NCBI GenBank assembly: GCA_016617855.1
Contig: JAECUM010096230.1
Span: forward strand, 236,984 to 300,983
DNA from: Megalonaias nervosa
Taxonomy: Eukaryota; Mollusca; Bivalvia; Unionida; Unionidae
DNA length: 64,000 bases
Direction of reading: 5' to 3'
The position numbers were made by a program, and so were the translations under genes. The notes below the pieces were generated by a model. The model saw only the letters and a program-made list of their open reading frames with translations. It made no database searches and was not told the origin of the DNA. Below are positions 25,640 through 36,057 of this stretch, one piece after another; the first letter of the stretch is position 1, and each line of letters begins with the position of its first letter.

Positions 25640-26290
25640 ATTACTCAATCCAAGCCTCAAAACATTGCTACACATCCTAATACTCAATCCAAGCCTCAAA
25701 ACATTGCTACACATCCTAATACTCAATCCAAGCCTCAAAACATTGCTACACATCCTAATACTCAATCCAAGCCTCAAAACATTGCTACACATCCTAATAC
25801 TCAATCCAAGCCTCAAAACATTGCTACACATCCTAATACTCAATCCAAGCCTCAAAACATTGCTACACATCCTAATACTCAATCCAAGCCTCAAAACATT
25901 GCTACACATCCTAATACTCAATCCAAGCCTCAAAACATTGCTACACATCCTAATACTCAATCCAAGCCTCAAAACATTGCTATTTAACCTAATACTCAAT
26001 CTAAGCCTCAAAACATTGCTACACATCATAATACTCAATCCAAGCCTCAAAACATTGCTACACATCCTAATACAATGTACTCAATCCAAACCTCAAAACA
26101 TTGCTATTTAACCTAATACTCAGTCTAAGCCTCAAAACATTGCTACACAACCTAATACTCAATCCTTGCCTCAAAACATTGCTACTCAACCTAATACTCA
26201 ATCCATGCCTCAATAAATTGCTACTCAGCCTAATACTCAATCCAGGCCTCAAAACATTGCTACTCAACCTAATATTCAAGATGCTAATAT
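25640..26290. repeat. 39-bp minisatellite with a 13-codon period
   Basis: About sixteen copies of a unit beginning CTCAATCCAAGCCTCAAAAC and ending ATTGCTACACATCCTAATA. The first nine are almost identical, while copies after 25980 diverge. Because 39 is divisible by three, long open frames exist on both strands. One frame reads QSKPQNIATHPNT per unit but is stopped by TAA near 25985 and again near 26215. It lies in intron 1, and I do not call it a gene. Confidence 0.9.
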
Positions 26291-26438
26291 GACTAACATT
26301 TTGCTGTTTGTTTCTTCTTATCCACCCACTGCACCTAAGGCAAGCAGACAAGTGAATTTTTCATGTCATGTGATCTTGTTTTGTTTTTATAAATTATCCA
26401 GGAAGTTATAAGAAGGGTCTCTCTTGTTGTTGTTTCAG

Positions 26439-26513
26439 GCAAGCTATGGAAGAGCTCCTGTTGGAGGCAAAGAGAGGAGCAGAAAGAGCCAAGGATATGG
26501 GAGCATTGGGATG
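26439..26513 (+). CDS. POLR1D isoform 2-like protein, exon 2
   Basis: A 75-base exon between TTTCAG and GTGGGT. After completing the split Arg it encodes a helical stretch with the core MEELLLEAKRGAERAK, then MGALG and two bases of a Trp codon. The E-E-L-L-x-E-A-K-R-G ... A-x-x-M-G-x-x-G-W pattern is the signature of vertebrate POLR1D isoform 2. The Trp codon is completed by the first base of exon 3 at 38777. Both intron phases therefore agree, which is strong evidence for this model despite the short exons. Confidence 0.8.
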
Positions 26514-26659
26514 GTGGGTATTTGTTTATTTCCTTTTCTTTCCTAAGAATCTGGTGGATTACCAAGGGGCAGTGACAGGCCTATGGGTCCACAGGGATAG
26601 TTTTGCTCATCCTTCGAGGCTGTAATTCCAATGTTAACGGAGCTCCAGTTTCAGTGTAA

Positions 26660-27325
26660 AATGTTTCTGAATCAGAATAAGAACAAAAATAAAAATATTT
26701 CTGAATCAGAAATAAAAATAAAAATATTTCTGAATAAAAATAAAAATAAAAATATTTCTGAATCAGATTAAATATTATAATCTGAATCAGAATAAATATT
26801 AGAATCTGATTCTGAATAAATATTATAATCTGAATAAATATTATCTGAATCAGAATAAAAATAAAAATAAAAATATTTCTGAATCAGAATAAAAATAAAA
26901 GTATTTCTGACTCAGAATAAAAACAAAAATATTTCTGAATAAAAATAAAAATATTATTATCAGAATAAAATGTTATAATCTGATTCTGAATAAATATTAC
27001 TATCATAATAAATATTATAATCTGATTCTGAATAAATATTATTATCAGAATAAATATTATAATCTGAAACTGAATCAGAATCAGAATAAATATTATAATC
27101 TGATTCTGAATAAATATTACTATCAGAATAACATATTATAATCTGATTTTGAATAAAAATAAATATTATAATCTGAATCAGAATTTGAATCTGAATAAAT
27201 ATTATAATCTGAATCAGAATAAAAATAAAAGTATTTCTGAATCAGAATAAAATTAAAAATAAAAATATTTCTGAATCAGAATAAATTAAAAATAAAAATA
27301 TTTCTGAATCAGAATCAGAATAAAT
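26660..27325. repeat. AT-rich array of TTTCTGAATCAGAATAAAAA units
   Basis: Irregular copies of TATTTCTGAATCAGAATAAA separated by AAAATA runs, together with inverted versions (TCTGATTCTGAATAAATATT). The same repeat resumes at 27795-27960, leaving a 460-base island between that carries an open frame. Confidence 0.85.
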
Positions 27326-27497
27326 ATTACACACGCTGTTATTCGGCATTAACACTTTCACTTTCACTGTTCCCCTGACAAAGTTAGTGACACTGTCATC
27401 CCTTTCACTCTGTTTGTTTATAATTGTGCATAAATTTTTTCACCTGTCGCACATGTGAACTCACAATCTTTTTTTATTCATATTCACATGATAATTC

Positions 27498-27773
27498 TTA
27501 TCTAACTTTCTCAATCACATTTGCGAGTGAAACGAATTTGCGGACGTTTCTATCATCATCGACATAAAGTAGATATTGTTTCATTGCTTGTTGTAGCAAT
27601 TTAATAAATCTGTATTCAGCTGCTAGTGTATATCTCCCATTATATTTCCGTTCCTGTAGTGCTTCAAAATCATTTGTGATTTTTTCAGGATCCAATTGAT
27701 CAGATAATTCTATGTCATCATCATTTAATTTTTTAATCTCAGAAATAATTGAATTAATATTTTCGGAATTCAT
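27498..27773 (-). CDS. 91-residue acidic protein of unknown function, possible element gene
   Basis: An uninterrupted frame from ATG at 27773 to a stop at 27498. The product is hydrophilic, with an acidic N-terminal half (core KKLNDDDIELSDQLDPEK) and a helical second half. I recognise no family. It lies on an island between two stretches of the same AT-rich repeat and left of the viral genes. Its intactness among broken genes makes it notable. It may be a small virion or accessory gene of the Polinton-like element, or chance. Confidence 0.4.
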   Translation of the reverse strand: MNSENINSIISEIKKLNDDDIELSDQLDPEKITNDFEALQERKYNGRYTLAAEYRFIKLLQQAMKQYLLYVDDDRNVRKFVSLANVIEKVR

Positions 27774-27794
27774 TATATAAGAAATATTTGTTTA

Positions 27795-27960
27795 AAATAA
27801 AAACACAAATATTTCTGAATCAGAATAAAAATAAAAATATTTCTCAGTCAGAATAAAAAAATATTTCTGAATCAGAATAAAAACAAAAATATTTCTGAAT
27901 CAGAATAAAAACAAAAACAAAAATATTTCTCAATCAGAATAAAAATAAAAACAAAACTAT
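27795..27960. repeat. AT-rich array, continuation
   Basis: Same TATTTCTGAATCAGAATAAA units as 26660-27325. Confidence 0.85.
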
Positions 27961-28287
27961 GGTTATGACTCCCCCCTTCAGTTGTTCAAATTCTATCTGA
28001 CTGGCTTTTTATATGATTTTTGAGAATCCAAAATAGCTCACTTAAGAGACGCTGCTTGTTTTTCTCTTTTCTTAACTATTATCCCAGAAAAAAATCGGGG
28101 GAGGGCAAGAATCCTGACAGGGTCAGAAAAATAAAGATAATGTTTTTTGAAAAACACAAAAAAAACAACAAAAAAAAAATTATTTATAAACGTAATTTAT
28201 TATAAAAATACAAGCGAAGCTACTGCTTAATTGCTCTATCGGAACTTGACAGTTATCTCCCTTCATTTGGAATGTGTCTGCAAACAA

Positions 28288-28839
28288 CTACAATTGAGTC
28301 AAAGTGGATTCAGGATTGGCAGTGTCTGCCTCTAGCACATTCAGGAGATACTGAAATGTTATTGTTTGTTTATATTTCTTTGAATATGCTGATTTGTATA
28401 TTTTATTTGCGACATAGCGTACTGAACGTATGTGAATATCAAAATATTTGCCAGCTGCATTCATCGATGGGAATGTTTTTTCTTCGCCAGTCTCCACACT
28501 TACAGATATAACAGCTGTCTGAAGTGTTTTATATTTCCCAGTATCACCAAATTTGCAATTCTGACTTTGTGTAATAGCTCATAAATTACCCAAAGAATTG
28601 TCAAGTTTCCTACTATTGATGTGATCAATCACAAAACCATCTTTGACCAATCCGTCGAAATATTCATAGATAAATTTATGACAAAGATATATTTTATTTC
28701 CCCCTGCATTGAATATAAAATAACTAGTATTAATAACAACACAGACTGGTTTTTTCAGTCGACAGTTCCTGATTACACCATCACGAGATGCCTCATAATT
28801 TTTAATGATGGGATGCTTCACAAATTCTACTTCCTCCAT
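28288..28839 (-). pseudogene. HNH nuclease with NUMOD4- and NUMOD1-like domains, one premature stop
   Basis: From ATG at 28839 the frame gives an N-terminal NUMOD4-like segment, then an HNH motif (His in YLCHKFIYEYF, and the VIDHINSRKLDNS core). A TGA at 28581-28579 interrupts it. The same frame then continues to 28288 and encodes a NUMOD1-like helix-turn-helix (core EKTFPSMNAAGKYF). HNH followed by NUMOD1 is the standard layout of free-standing homing endonucleases in phages and large DNA viruses. Only one substitution breaks about 183 codons. It probably acted as a selfish or host-DNA-cutting nuclease within the element. Confidence 0.75.
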
Positions 28840-28867
28840 TTATATATTAAATATTACTTGTCTAAAT

Positions 28868-29800
28868 TGTTACTTGTAGGCTCATACAAAAGTAACAAAA
28901 GAAAAGAGTAAAGTAAACAAGCATTGTAAATTTAACAAAATAATTTATTTCCCTAGAAAACAAGGTAAAAATATCAAATAGGACTTACGGTTTGTTACTG
29001 TAGTCCACAAATTAATCCTAGAATCTAAAAATATAAGTCCTATCACTAAAAAGTTCTAATTGAATCCAAGTTCAAAACCCAATGAGGTTCCAATATGGAG
29101 GATGATGACATCAGATGAATGCAGTACTGTACTCATGTGTCAACAGTTCCTTATTGAGTCACCAAGAATATAATTCCAGCTTTAGAATTCCAAAGTATTT
29201 AGTATATATCTTTGTCCAAGAATTTTGATGAAGACTATTTTCCAGGGTGAATAAATTATTTTAAATAAAAAACTCAATTCAAATGGCAACAACAGGAATA
29301 CCTTTCGGCCTGAAGGTATATTTTACGACTGACTAAATCTGTTAGAAATTGTCAGTTTTAACCCATGACTTTAGATCACATGATGGCTCACGTGACAGGG
29401 TTGCATCATCACTAATTTGAACAGCGCAGTAAAAAAAAAATCCCATTTTGCACGTCGCCTAGAATAGACCTATAAAAAAAATCAGATTCTCACGCTGGAA
29501 ATGAATAATAAAAAAAGGCTGTTTACAACATAGCTAACACGTGGGCCGAACATGACCTTGGTAATAACCAATCATTTTCACTTAGTGTTTACAAACCTCT
29601 CAACCAAGGTGAGCTAAAAATACAATGTAGCAACCAAATTGCGTTGCTTATCAGATCAAAACATAGAACTGAATTTTCCGAAAAAAATCAAATCCAGTGA
29701 ATAATGTTATCACAATAACATGTAATGAAAATAAAAATAAAATAAAATAAAAGAGAATTTAAAACTAACACACAAGCAATTAAATTACATATACGAAACA
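28868..29800 (-). mobile_element. Solo LTR of the Gmr1-like family inside the viral element
   Basis: On the + strand it starts TGTTACTTGTAGG, the reverse complement of an LTR end, and finishes ATTACATATACGAAACA. Along its 933 bases it matches the reverse complement of the LTRs at 6331 and 11473. AAAT lies on both sides (ending 28867 and starting 29801), compatible with a 4-bp target duplication. It separates the HNH gene from the cysteine-rich gene, so it inserted after the viral element. Confidence 0.85.
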
Positions 29801-29899
29801 AAATAATTATTTTTTTGTTAGCGTGAAAATCTGGCAAGATAGTCTTCGGCGTATTTTATGAGAGATTCATTGCCGATGCCATTGGTGTTATTTTTTTAA

Positions 29900-30094
29900 T
29901 CATGATACCATTTCAGCTCTCTGTATTTTTTTACCACTGCATTTTACACACAGCTGCATTTTTCCTCTAACCCCGACACCACATTTCAAACACGGTTTTG
30001 GTCCTAGACTTCCGCAACACACACTTTGCATGTGACATCCACAGAATTCTTTTACACAAGCCCTGTTACAAGGAATTGGAGAACCAATCATCAA
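29900..30094 (-). CDS. Cysteine-rich 64-residue protein of the Polinton-like element
   Basis: Intact from ATG at 30094 to a stop at 29900. It has ten cysteines, with C9, C13, C18, C20, C26 and C27 forming one cluster. Two CxxC pairs at 35/38 and 49/52 (CLKCGVGVRGKMQLCVKC) look like a zinc ribbon. Its start lies 80 bases from the divergent + strand frame at 30175, so they may share a promoter. Function is unknown; a zinc-binding regulatory or nucleic-acid-binding role is inferred. It could be mistaken for a metallothionein, but the spaced CxxC pairs fit a zinc ribbon better. Confidence 0.55.
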   Translation of the reverse strand: MMIGSPIPCNRACVKEFCGCHMQSVCCGSLGPKPCLKCGVGVRGKMQLCVKCSGKKIQRAEMVS

Positions 30095-30174
30095 CCATTT
30101 ACATTTATTCTTTGTTTGAATCCTTATATATATAATTAATCTTCAATTTAAATATATATTTGCCTTAATTATAA

Positions 30175-30456
30175 ATGGAGGAATTTACAAGATTATCAGC
30201 GGTTAGGCGCTCTAAAGCCAGATTTGATCTTGACAGAATAACGCCTGAATTGTTGAGGCGAGCTCTGGTTGATTTAACAAATAAGACTCTAATCAATCGT
30301 ATCTGTGAAGCCAAGAGAGAATTTCACAATGATGGTGCGGCTCATGTGTAGTCAACATTTAGAATTATGCAAGACGTCGATGCTACAATAAATGACAAGC
30401 AAGCAGCGACAATTACTAATTATCTCGACATTGAAAAAAATATATACTTTTAATAA
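30175..30456 (+). pseudogene. Small basic protein frame, divergent from the cysteine-rich gene
   Basis: ATG at 30175 opens a frame rich in Arg/Leu helices (RRSKARFDLDRITPELLRRA). It hits TAG at 30349-30351, then continues in the same frame to TAA at 30456. I do not recognise the family. Position directly before the polymerase suggests it belongs to the viral element, perhaps as a separate small gene. The bases 30457-30610 carry broken sequence that I could not assign. Confidence 0.4.
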
Positions 30457-30610
30457 AATTTATTGCAGAAGTAGACGACACGTGGATCATCCATGACTAA
30501 CGTGACCCTGTTCGATTACATCACACTGGAAATATTGTCGCGTTAAATAAAATTCAAAACCAGGAATACTGACTGGAATTGATAGACCTTATTATGAGTG
30601 AGCATATCCT

Positions 30611-33520
30611 GTGACAGCAGTTGTTAATGCAATATATCCGTTGATTGATAAACCTAGTGTAAATGACCTCCTGCTGATGAAAATTTCTCGCTTGAATTGT
30701 GTTGCTGAGCGAGTTACAGAACCCTTTACAAACACAATGAGTAGAAATGGTTCAACAGATCTAAGATGTAAAAAGACAAATGAGTGGGCAGAAACAGTGA
30801 AAGACACTGGAGCGTCTATCAAGGATGTTGCTGAACTGGAAAAAAAATTAAGATTTCCAATAATAGTGAAGACATTAACCGGAGAGATTTTGTACGAATC
30901 GAAATATAAAAAAATGGAGCTTCGATAGAGATTATTGATCATAATGAACATGCGTAGACTTTGGATATAACAATATTTCCATGAAATCAAACTGTTAAAT
31001 TCTATAAGGGTGATATGTTTGATTTTATCAGAAATATCAGTAAGAGTGACCCTGTATCCGTGTGGCTGTTTCAGAGTTCAGAATCTGTGAACTATGATCA
31101 GTTTGATGGAGATATTTATAATACAGAATCTCTCCACGAGGAAATGAAAAATCTTGCATTGAAATACACGAACGATACTGATGTTATCGAATGATTTCTC
31201 AGTAATTGTTTCACCGTTCCTTCAGTTGCTGCCCAAGCTGCCCAGAAGGAAAATTTATGGAAACCAACACGATTGGAATTTTCTTGAAGATGTCCAACGC
31301 AGTTGTATTGAATATGGACACCGCGGATTATGGAATACTAAATACAATTATAAAGATGTTATCTTGGTTGATATGGTTGCCTGTTATCCTGGAAGTATTT
31401 CAAGCAATTTGGACATCCAACACACGAGATGACCAGAGTTGCGATAAATGGACCCTTACCAGATTTTGACTTGACTGGATTCGAGTTTGCATCAAAAACT
31501 TCATCCGGTTGTCGCTGTTTGGTTTGGAAAGCATTTTGGTGAACGTGGTTGGGCTCCAAAAGTTTTATTAGGATATATGCTTGATGTAAAAAATTAATAT
31601 CGTTGGTTGTAAGTGAAGCAATTATATCATAACGTCCGCAGAAACAAGTTTGGTTACCACAACAGAAGAAATATTCCCCTAATGAAAATCCAGACAATTC
31701 AGATCTCTAAAATATACTCGCAAAAGTTCTTGGCAGAAAAATAATTGGTAAAGTTATGCAAGGAGGATGATATGATCATAAACGACATTGTACAAGATTA
31801 ATTATAGACGATGCTGAACTCGATTTTATAATTGCTGATACAATGGAGAGAAACACATTTCTAAGTCAGAATAATGTTAATTTATCGGATGGAACTAAAT
31901 TAGGTACAGTTGTGAGCTACACTGATGTTGACTCACCACAGTTTACTCATTTAAGATCTTCGATGATGGCATACGTTTCGATAAATTTATTATGAATGAT
32001 AAACAGATTTTCTGATATCATGGTTAGAGTCACCACAGATTCATTTTATATCAATAAAAAGTACACAGGATTGCTAAAACAATTACTTATCGCTGTTGAT
32101 GCATCATGGGGCGAATGGAGAATAAAACGAGAAAAGATACTTAGTTATTCTGAATTTTCCGAAGTTGAATCTAAGGAAATATATAAAAATAAACAGATGT
32201 CAAAACTTTTATCAGCTCCATCGGTATATGATCCTGTGACCAGACAAAAGACTGTTTATCTCAATGGACCTTGAGGTTCTTGTAAAACAACACGTGCGAT
32301 TGAATTATTTCGGAATTTTGATATGGTTGTTTTGACGCCTACACATAGACTCGCCAGAGAAATGAACAAACGAGGAGTTAATTCTCATACTTATCACAGC
32401 TTCTTCTGATGGAAGGGAGATGCATGGACTCCTGAGCGAATGGGTGAGAAATATATCCCTAAGATTATTATCTGGAATGAGATATGCACGGCGTCTTTAG
32501 ATGTATTAAAAATGTTTCTTGATTGGTTGTTGATGAAAAATATTGCTGTTTATCATGTGTGGTGATCATGGTCAACCACCACCTTTTGTTGGATCATCTC
32601 GGCATGAATGGTTGAAAAAGTTTGTAGATTATTATGAGGAAATAATTGATGATCATATAGCTATTGATGAACCGCTGAAAGAATTTAAAAAGTTAATCAG
32701 ACTGCAGCCAGATAAGATTCAGTGTGAGATAATGCGTAAAGTAATTCCAGAGACTACGATGAATGATTTTTGGAATTTATGCAGGCCTGCTGATTTGATA
32801 GTTGCAAGTCGGAAGATAGTTCATGATAAACTTCAACAGCAATTATTTCTGTTACATAAGGAAAAGTTTTCAGATCTACCTGTGCCATTGTGTTATCGAC
32901 CAGCAGACACACACAAACAAAACATTGAAGATGAGATTCCTGGAATTAATGAGAAGCAAAAACTTGTTCTTAATAATATTGTTGTTGTTCCTGTGAGTGC
33001 TGTTGAGAGCACGTTAATGATGGACAAATCTCTATGGACTCTGGGATATGCTATAATCATTCATTTGTCACAAGGATTAACTATTTCCGATACAAATATC
33101 TGGATTGTCGATGATCGGATCGAATGGTCAAATTTAGTTTATCTCGCGGTGTCGAGAGTCAGAAGAATGTCTCAGCTACGGAGGTTTATCATGGACTGCA
33201 TAATGACTCAGGAAACCATTGCTAGCAATTGCGATAATATAGTAAGGAAAAAATTAGCTAGTTATCAGCGATCTGACAAAAAAAGTAAACGTGACTTTGA
33301 TCTTGATATTCAGTTTATCATGACGCTGAAACAACAACAAAATAATCATTGTGCGAGCTGTAACACAGTAATGTTGTGGCACTATTTGAATAATAATCTA
33401 AGACAATTTACCGTGGATAGACTTAATAGTAGTCTCAGCTACACACGTGAAAATGTGATGTTGACCTGTCTTGAGTGTAATCGACGTTGGGGCACTGGTG
33501 TCCTGCTTTCACAGAAGTGA
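30611..33520 (+). pseudogene. Family B DNA polymerase, SF1 helicase and HNH fusion, broken
   Basis: Fragments in changing frames line up as one long polypeptide. An N-terminal region is open at 30611-30928. Polymerase motif A (DMVACYPGS) is at 31370-31396. A palm segment with TTDS, where motif C normally has DTDS, is at 32032-32043. A superfamily 1 helicase follows: its P-loop at about 32262-32290 is destroyed by a TGA (32272-32274) and a Gly-to-Cys change, motif Ia is TPTHRLA near 32337, motif III (GDHGQPPPF) is at 32561-32587, and SQGLTI and AVSRVRR lie at about 33065 and 33150. The end is an HNH-type zinc module with CASC (33350-33361) and CLEC (33467-33478). The part from 32543 is open for 325 codons. 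It would have replicated the element; this copy cannot. Confidence 0.75.
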
Positions 33521-34844
33521 AGGCAGTGGTAATTGTGTATCTTCAGGAATTACTTGTAATTGTTCGTGTACAAATCCACGATAAGGAGCAGTTGAATCTA
33601 GTCTGTAGATTGCAGGTCTACCCATGGATCTTACCACGCTGGAAATTTTATATGTGGTTACACGCCAGATAGGATCAGTTGCTCTTTTTTTACCCCCTTC
33701 AAGTTCACCAGGTTCATATAAATATCTTACAGTCACATTACCTAGTAATAATAATGAGGACTTTGTATATCACCTAATCTTCAGAAGCTCTAAGCGCTTT
33801 ACAACATTAGACAACACCTGAAACATAAAAAACATATATAATGATATGATTACATAAAAACAAACTCCATGAAATTAGAAAACATAAAACATGCTGAAAA
33901 TATTTAAGATAGGAAACATTATTAGGTCTTTAAGTTTGTTCTTGTGGTCGAAATAGATGAGTTTTGAGAGCGCTGTTGAATGAGATCACTGTGTCTTGGT
34001 GTCTAAGTTCAGTGGGCAATTCATTCCACGTTGCTGGGCCCTGGTATGCAAAAGAACGTTGTTCATATGACTTCGTTTTCATTGAGGGAATAATGAGTGT
34101 ACTGGTTGTTTTGAGAAAGAGTCACGTCGTTGTGCTGGTATGTGTTTTTTTGTTGTCGCACTGATGGGTTTCATAGAAGTTGCACGAGTAATTTCATTAT
34201 TTAATGCAGCTATTACACTTGGTAGTCTTGCAAGTCATTCACAAGATCTTTTGTCTTTCTGAACTTTATTTAGGGATATTTCCTGTGCATACTGATATCA
34301 AACAATTGCTCAGCAAGTGTTCGATTAAATCGCTCAACGATTGCCTGATCGCGATGAATTGCGGTGTGTCCTCGTCTGATTTTGACGTTATGTTGTTTCA
34401 TCATCGACGTTACTGCACCAAGAAATTCCTTGCCAGGATCAACCTGTAGTAGCTGTGGCCATCGCGAGGGTCCTCATTGATAAATTCGTTCAAAAGCAGA
34501 TGCAACTTCAGTTGCTGTTTTTGTTGATAGTGGTTCTGCTTCTTTATATCTACTTGCAACATCAACGACAGCGCATATTTGTATGTGCGCGATTGACATC
34601 TACCAATTTTAATAGTATCAATCGGTAAAAACAAAATCTCTGCCTGATGGTCTTCATTGGGAGCACTGACATCAAAATGTGCGTACTGAATTTTTTTAGG
34701 TGGTGGTAGAAAAATTTGCCATATTGCCTGTTGTGCTAACCAATTTGCAGCAACAGAATGTGTGACATTTGCTGCATCAGCAAGTTTACCAATCGCTGCT
34801 CCACCCCTCCAGTATCCTCTTGGGCTATAATAAATCAATTCCAT
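33509..34844 (-). pseudogene. Polinton-type integrase (D,D-35-E), interrupted by a LINE
   Basis: ATG at 34844 opens 144 codons with an N-terminal helical region and the first catalytic Asp (codon 34673-34671, in HFDVSAPNEDHQ). A frameshift precedes the second Asp at 34440-34438 (VDPGKEF). The Glu at 34335-34333 (IVERFNRTL) is 35 codons on, matching the D,D-35-E family. After a stop and frame changes, the frame is broken by LINE sequence (about 34150-33747) and resumes at about 33740-33509 with a chromodomain-like C-terminal part (RYLYEPGELEGGKKRATDP). The enzyme joins element ends to host DNA. It ends tail to tail with the helicase-HNH gene. Confidence 0.8.
33747..34150 (-). mobile_element. 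5'-truncated LINE 3' end inside the integrase gene
   Basis: Read on the - strand it encodes the end of a LINE reverse transcriptase (AYQGPATWNELPTEL, then SFNSALKTHLF near 33965). A 3' UTR follows that ends ...AAGTCCTCATTATTATTACT at about 33747. Short ATT repeats at the 3' end are typical of CR1/L2-type LINEs. It lies between two halves of the integrase gene and so postdates the viral insertion. Confidence 0.7.
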
Positions 34845-34867
34845 TATAATAGTTATCTGTGATTAAT

Positions 34868-35298
34868 TACCAGTCCCTAGCACTAGTTTACCTTTCATCG
34901 CAGATCTTACCAACCAATTAGCTATGATTCTCTGAGAGATTTATTTTTTACAGACTTTAACATGTGTATCAACTTCACATCTGCAATATGGTGTTGTTGT
35001 AAATCCAGATTTTTATACGCGACATCATGAATGTGGCACGCTTGATCAATCGCATTTATTGGATACTCTCCAGGTCTTGGTTGGTCTCGTTCGTCAAGTC
35101 GGATATCAAGTCGGGTTCCAGGACCACAGTAATTATATCCAGGAAGATGCTTCTGCTTAGCCCATGGAGAGTCCCTGGTAATTTTCCCAGTGAAGCAGCG
35201 ATATCACTACCTGTCTTCGTACGAGATGAAATAAATGTGTATTTGCTTGTACCACATTTCACACACTTGCCTGTAAGCGCACGCTTTTTATTTTTCAT
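34868..35298 (-). pseudogene. Phospholipase A2-like protein of the viral element, frameshifted
   Basis: ATG at 35298 begins a basic N-terminus with a CxxC (GKCVKCGTSKYTF). A one-base shift near 35170 moves the reading frame. In the new frame a calcium-loop-like motif (YNYCGPGT, about 35140-35117) is followed by a His-Asp pair in IHDVAY (35029-35024). The glycine loop plus HD..Y is the fold signature of the small PLA2 domain known from parvovirus capsids and some Polinton-like elements, where it helps breach endosomal membranes. Later stops end recognisable sequence near 34868. Role here is inferred from family only. It starts 86 bases from the divergent ATPase gene. Confidence 0.65.
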
Positions 35299-35384
35299 TA
35301 TTATTGTTGTTAATCCACTTGAGGGGGTGGGTGCTCTGCATCGAATACTATAAATTCATATTATTTATTATATATTTCTACAAC

Positions 35385-36051
35385 ATGGATATCATTGGCT
35401 TCTCAGCGACACGAAAGCAAGAGCCAATCAAGCATCGTGCAGCGCTACCAAATTCTATCAGAATAATTATCATAGGTCCATCTCGGTCAGGTAAGACACA
35501 ATTGTTGCTTAATCTGATAATGAGATGGCTCTAGTGGGATAAGTTGTATTTAGTAACACCATCTGTAGATGATCAGCGATGCTACGATGTGCTTAAAGAT
35601 TTTAATGAGGAAGCGAAGTCATCGAATGAAGACAGTAATGATATTATTGATTTTATCACCGATATTGAGGAAGCTCCATCTGTGGATGATCTCAATGGAT
35701 TTATTAATAATCTCGTATACGATGATGTGATGCTGGACAAACAATCAAATCCAGCTCGGATATTTTCCCAAGGCAGACACAAAAATACTGACGTAATTTA
35801 TGTTACTCGGCGATATACACAAATACCTAAAGTGATCAGAGATAACCGCAATCGTCTGGTTGTCTTTAATGGAGTCGATGCACATACTCTGCGAAACATC
35901 CACCAGACTTTCTTGTTCAGGGGATATGGATATGGTTAAATTCAGAAACTTCTTTTCAAAAGCGCAAGCTACCCCACACGGATTTATCACAATAAATTTA
36001 CACGATCCGCAGTCGCGATATCGTATAGGTCTCGATAAAAGTTTTGGTTGA
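35385..36051 (+). pseudogene. FtsK/HerA-type genome-packaging ATPase, two breaks
   Basis: ATG at 35385 opens a frame with a Walker A loop (GPSRSGKT, 35475-35498). A TAG at 35533-35535 interrupts it. The frame then continues with a Walker B (NLVYDDVML, around 35710-35738), a GRHKNTDVIYVTRR segment resembling the sensor region, and a frameshift near 35925, after which the tail ends at 36051 in another frame. Length of about 220 codons is normal for Polinton and adintovirus packaging ATPases, which pump DNA into capsids. Its presence implies that the ancestor made virions, although no capsid gene is seen here. Confidence 0.8.
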
Positions 36052-36057
36052 GAGACA

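Larger units (their letters stand above)
17736..26438 (+). other. Intron 1 of the POLR1D-like gene (8.7 kb)
   Basis: Runs from GTATCG to a pyrimidine-rich acceptor (GTTGTTTCAG, ending 26438). It carries a LINE RT scrap (19490-19660), an interspersed repeat (19715-19860), an old LTR with a SINE inside (20462-21460) and a 39-bp minisatellite (25640-26290). The stretches 17736-19480 and 21461-25640 show no gene I can support. Confidence 0.65.

Noticed and set aside
25562..26111. Long open frames on both strands across the 39-bp array
   Set aside because: The period is a multiple of three, so all frames stay open by construction; there are no splice or start signals, and the diverged copies contain stops.
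29900..30094. Host metallothionein
   Set aside because: Cys spacing has two zinc-ribbon CxxC pairs, and the gene lies between viral genes; there are no host splice signals.
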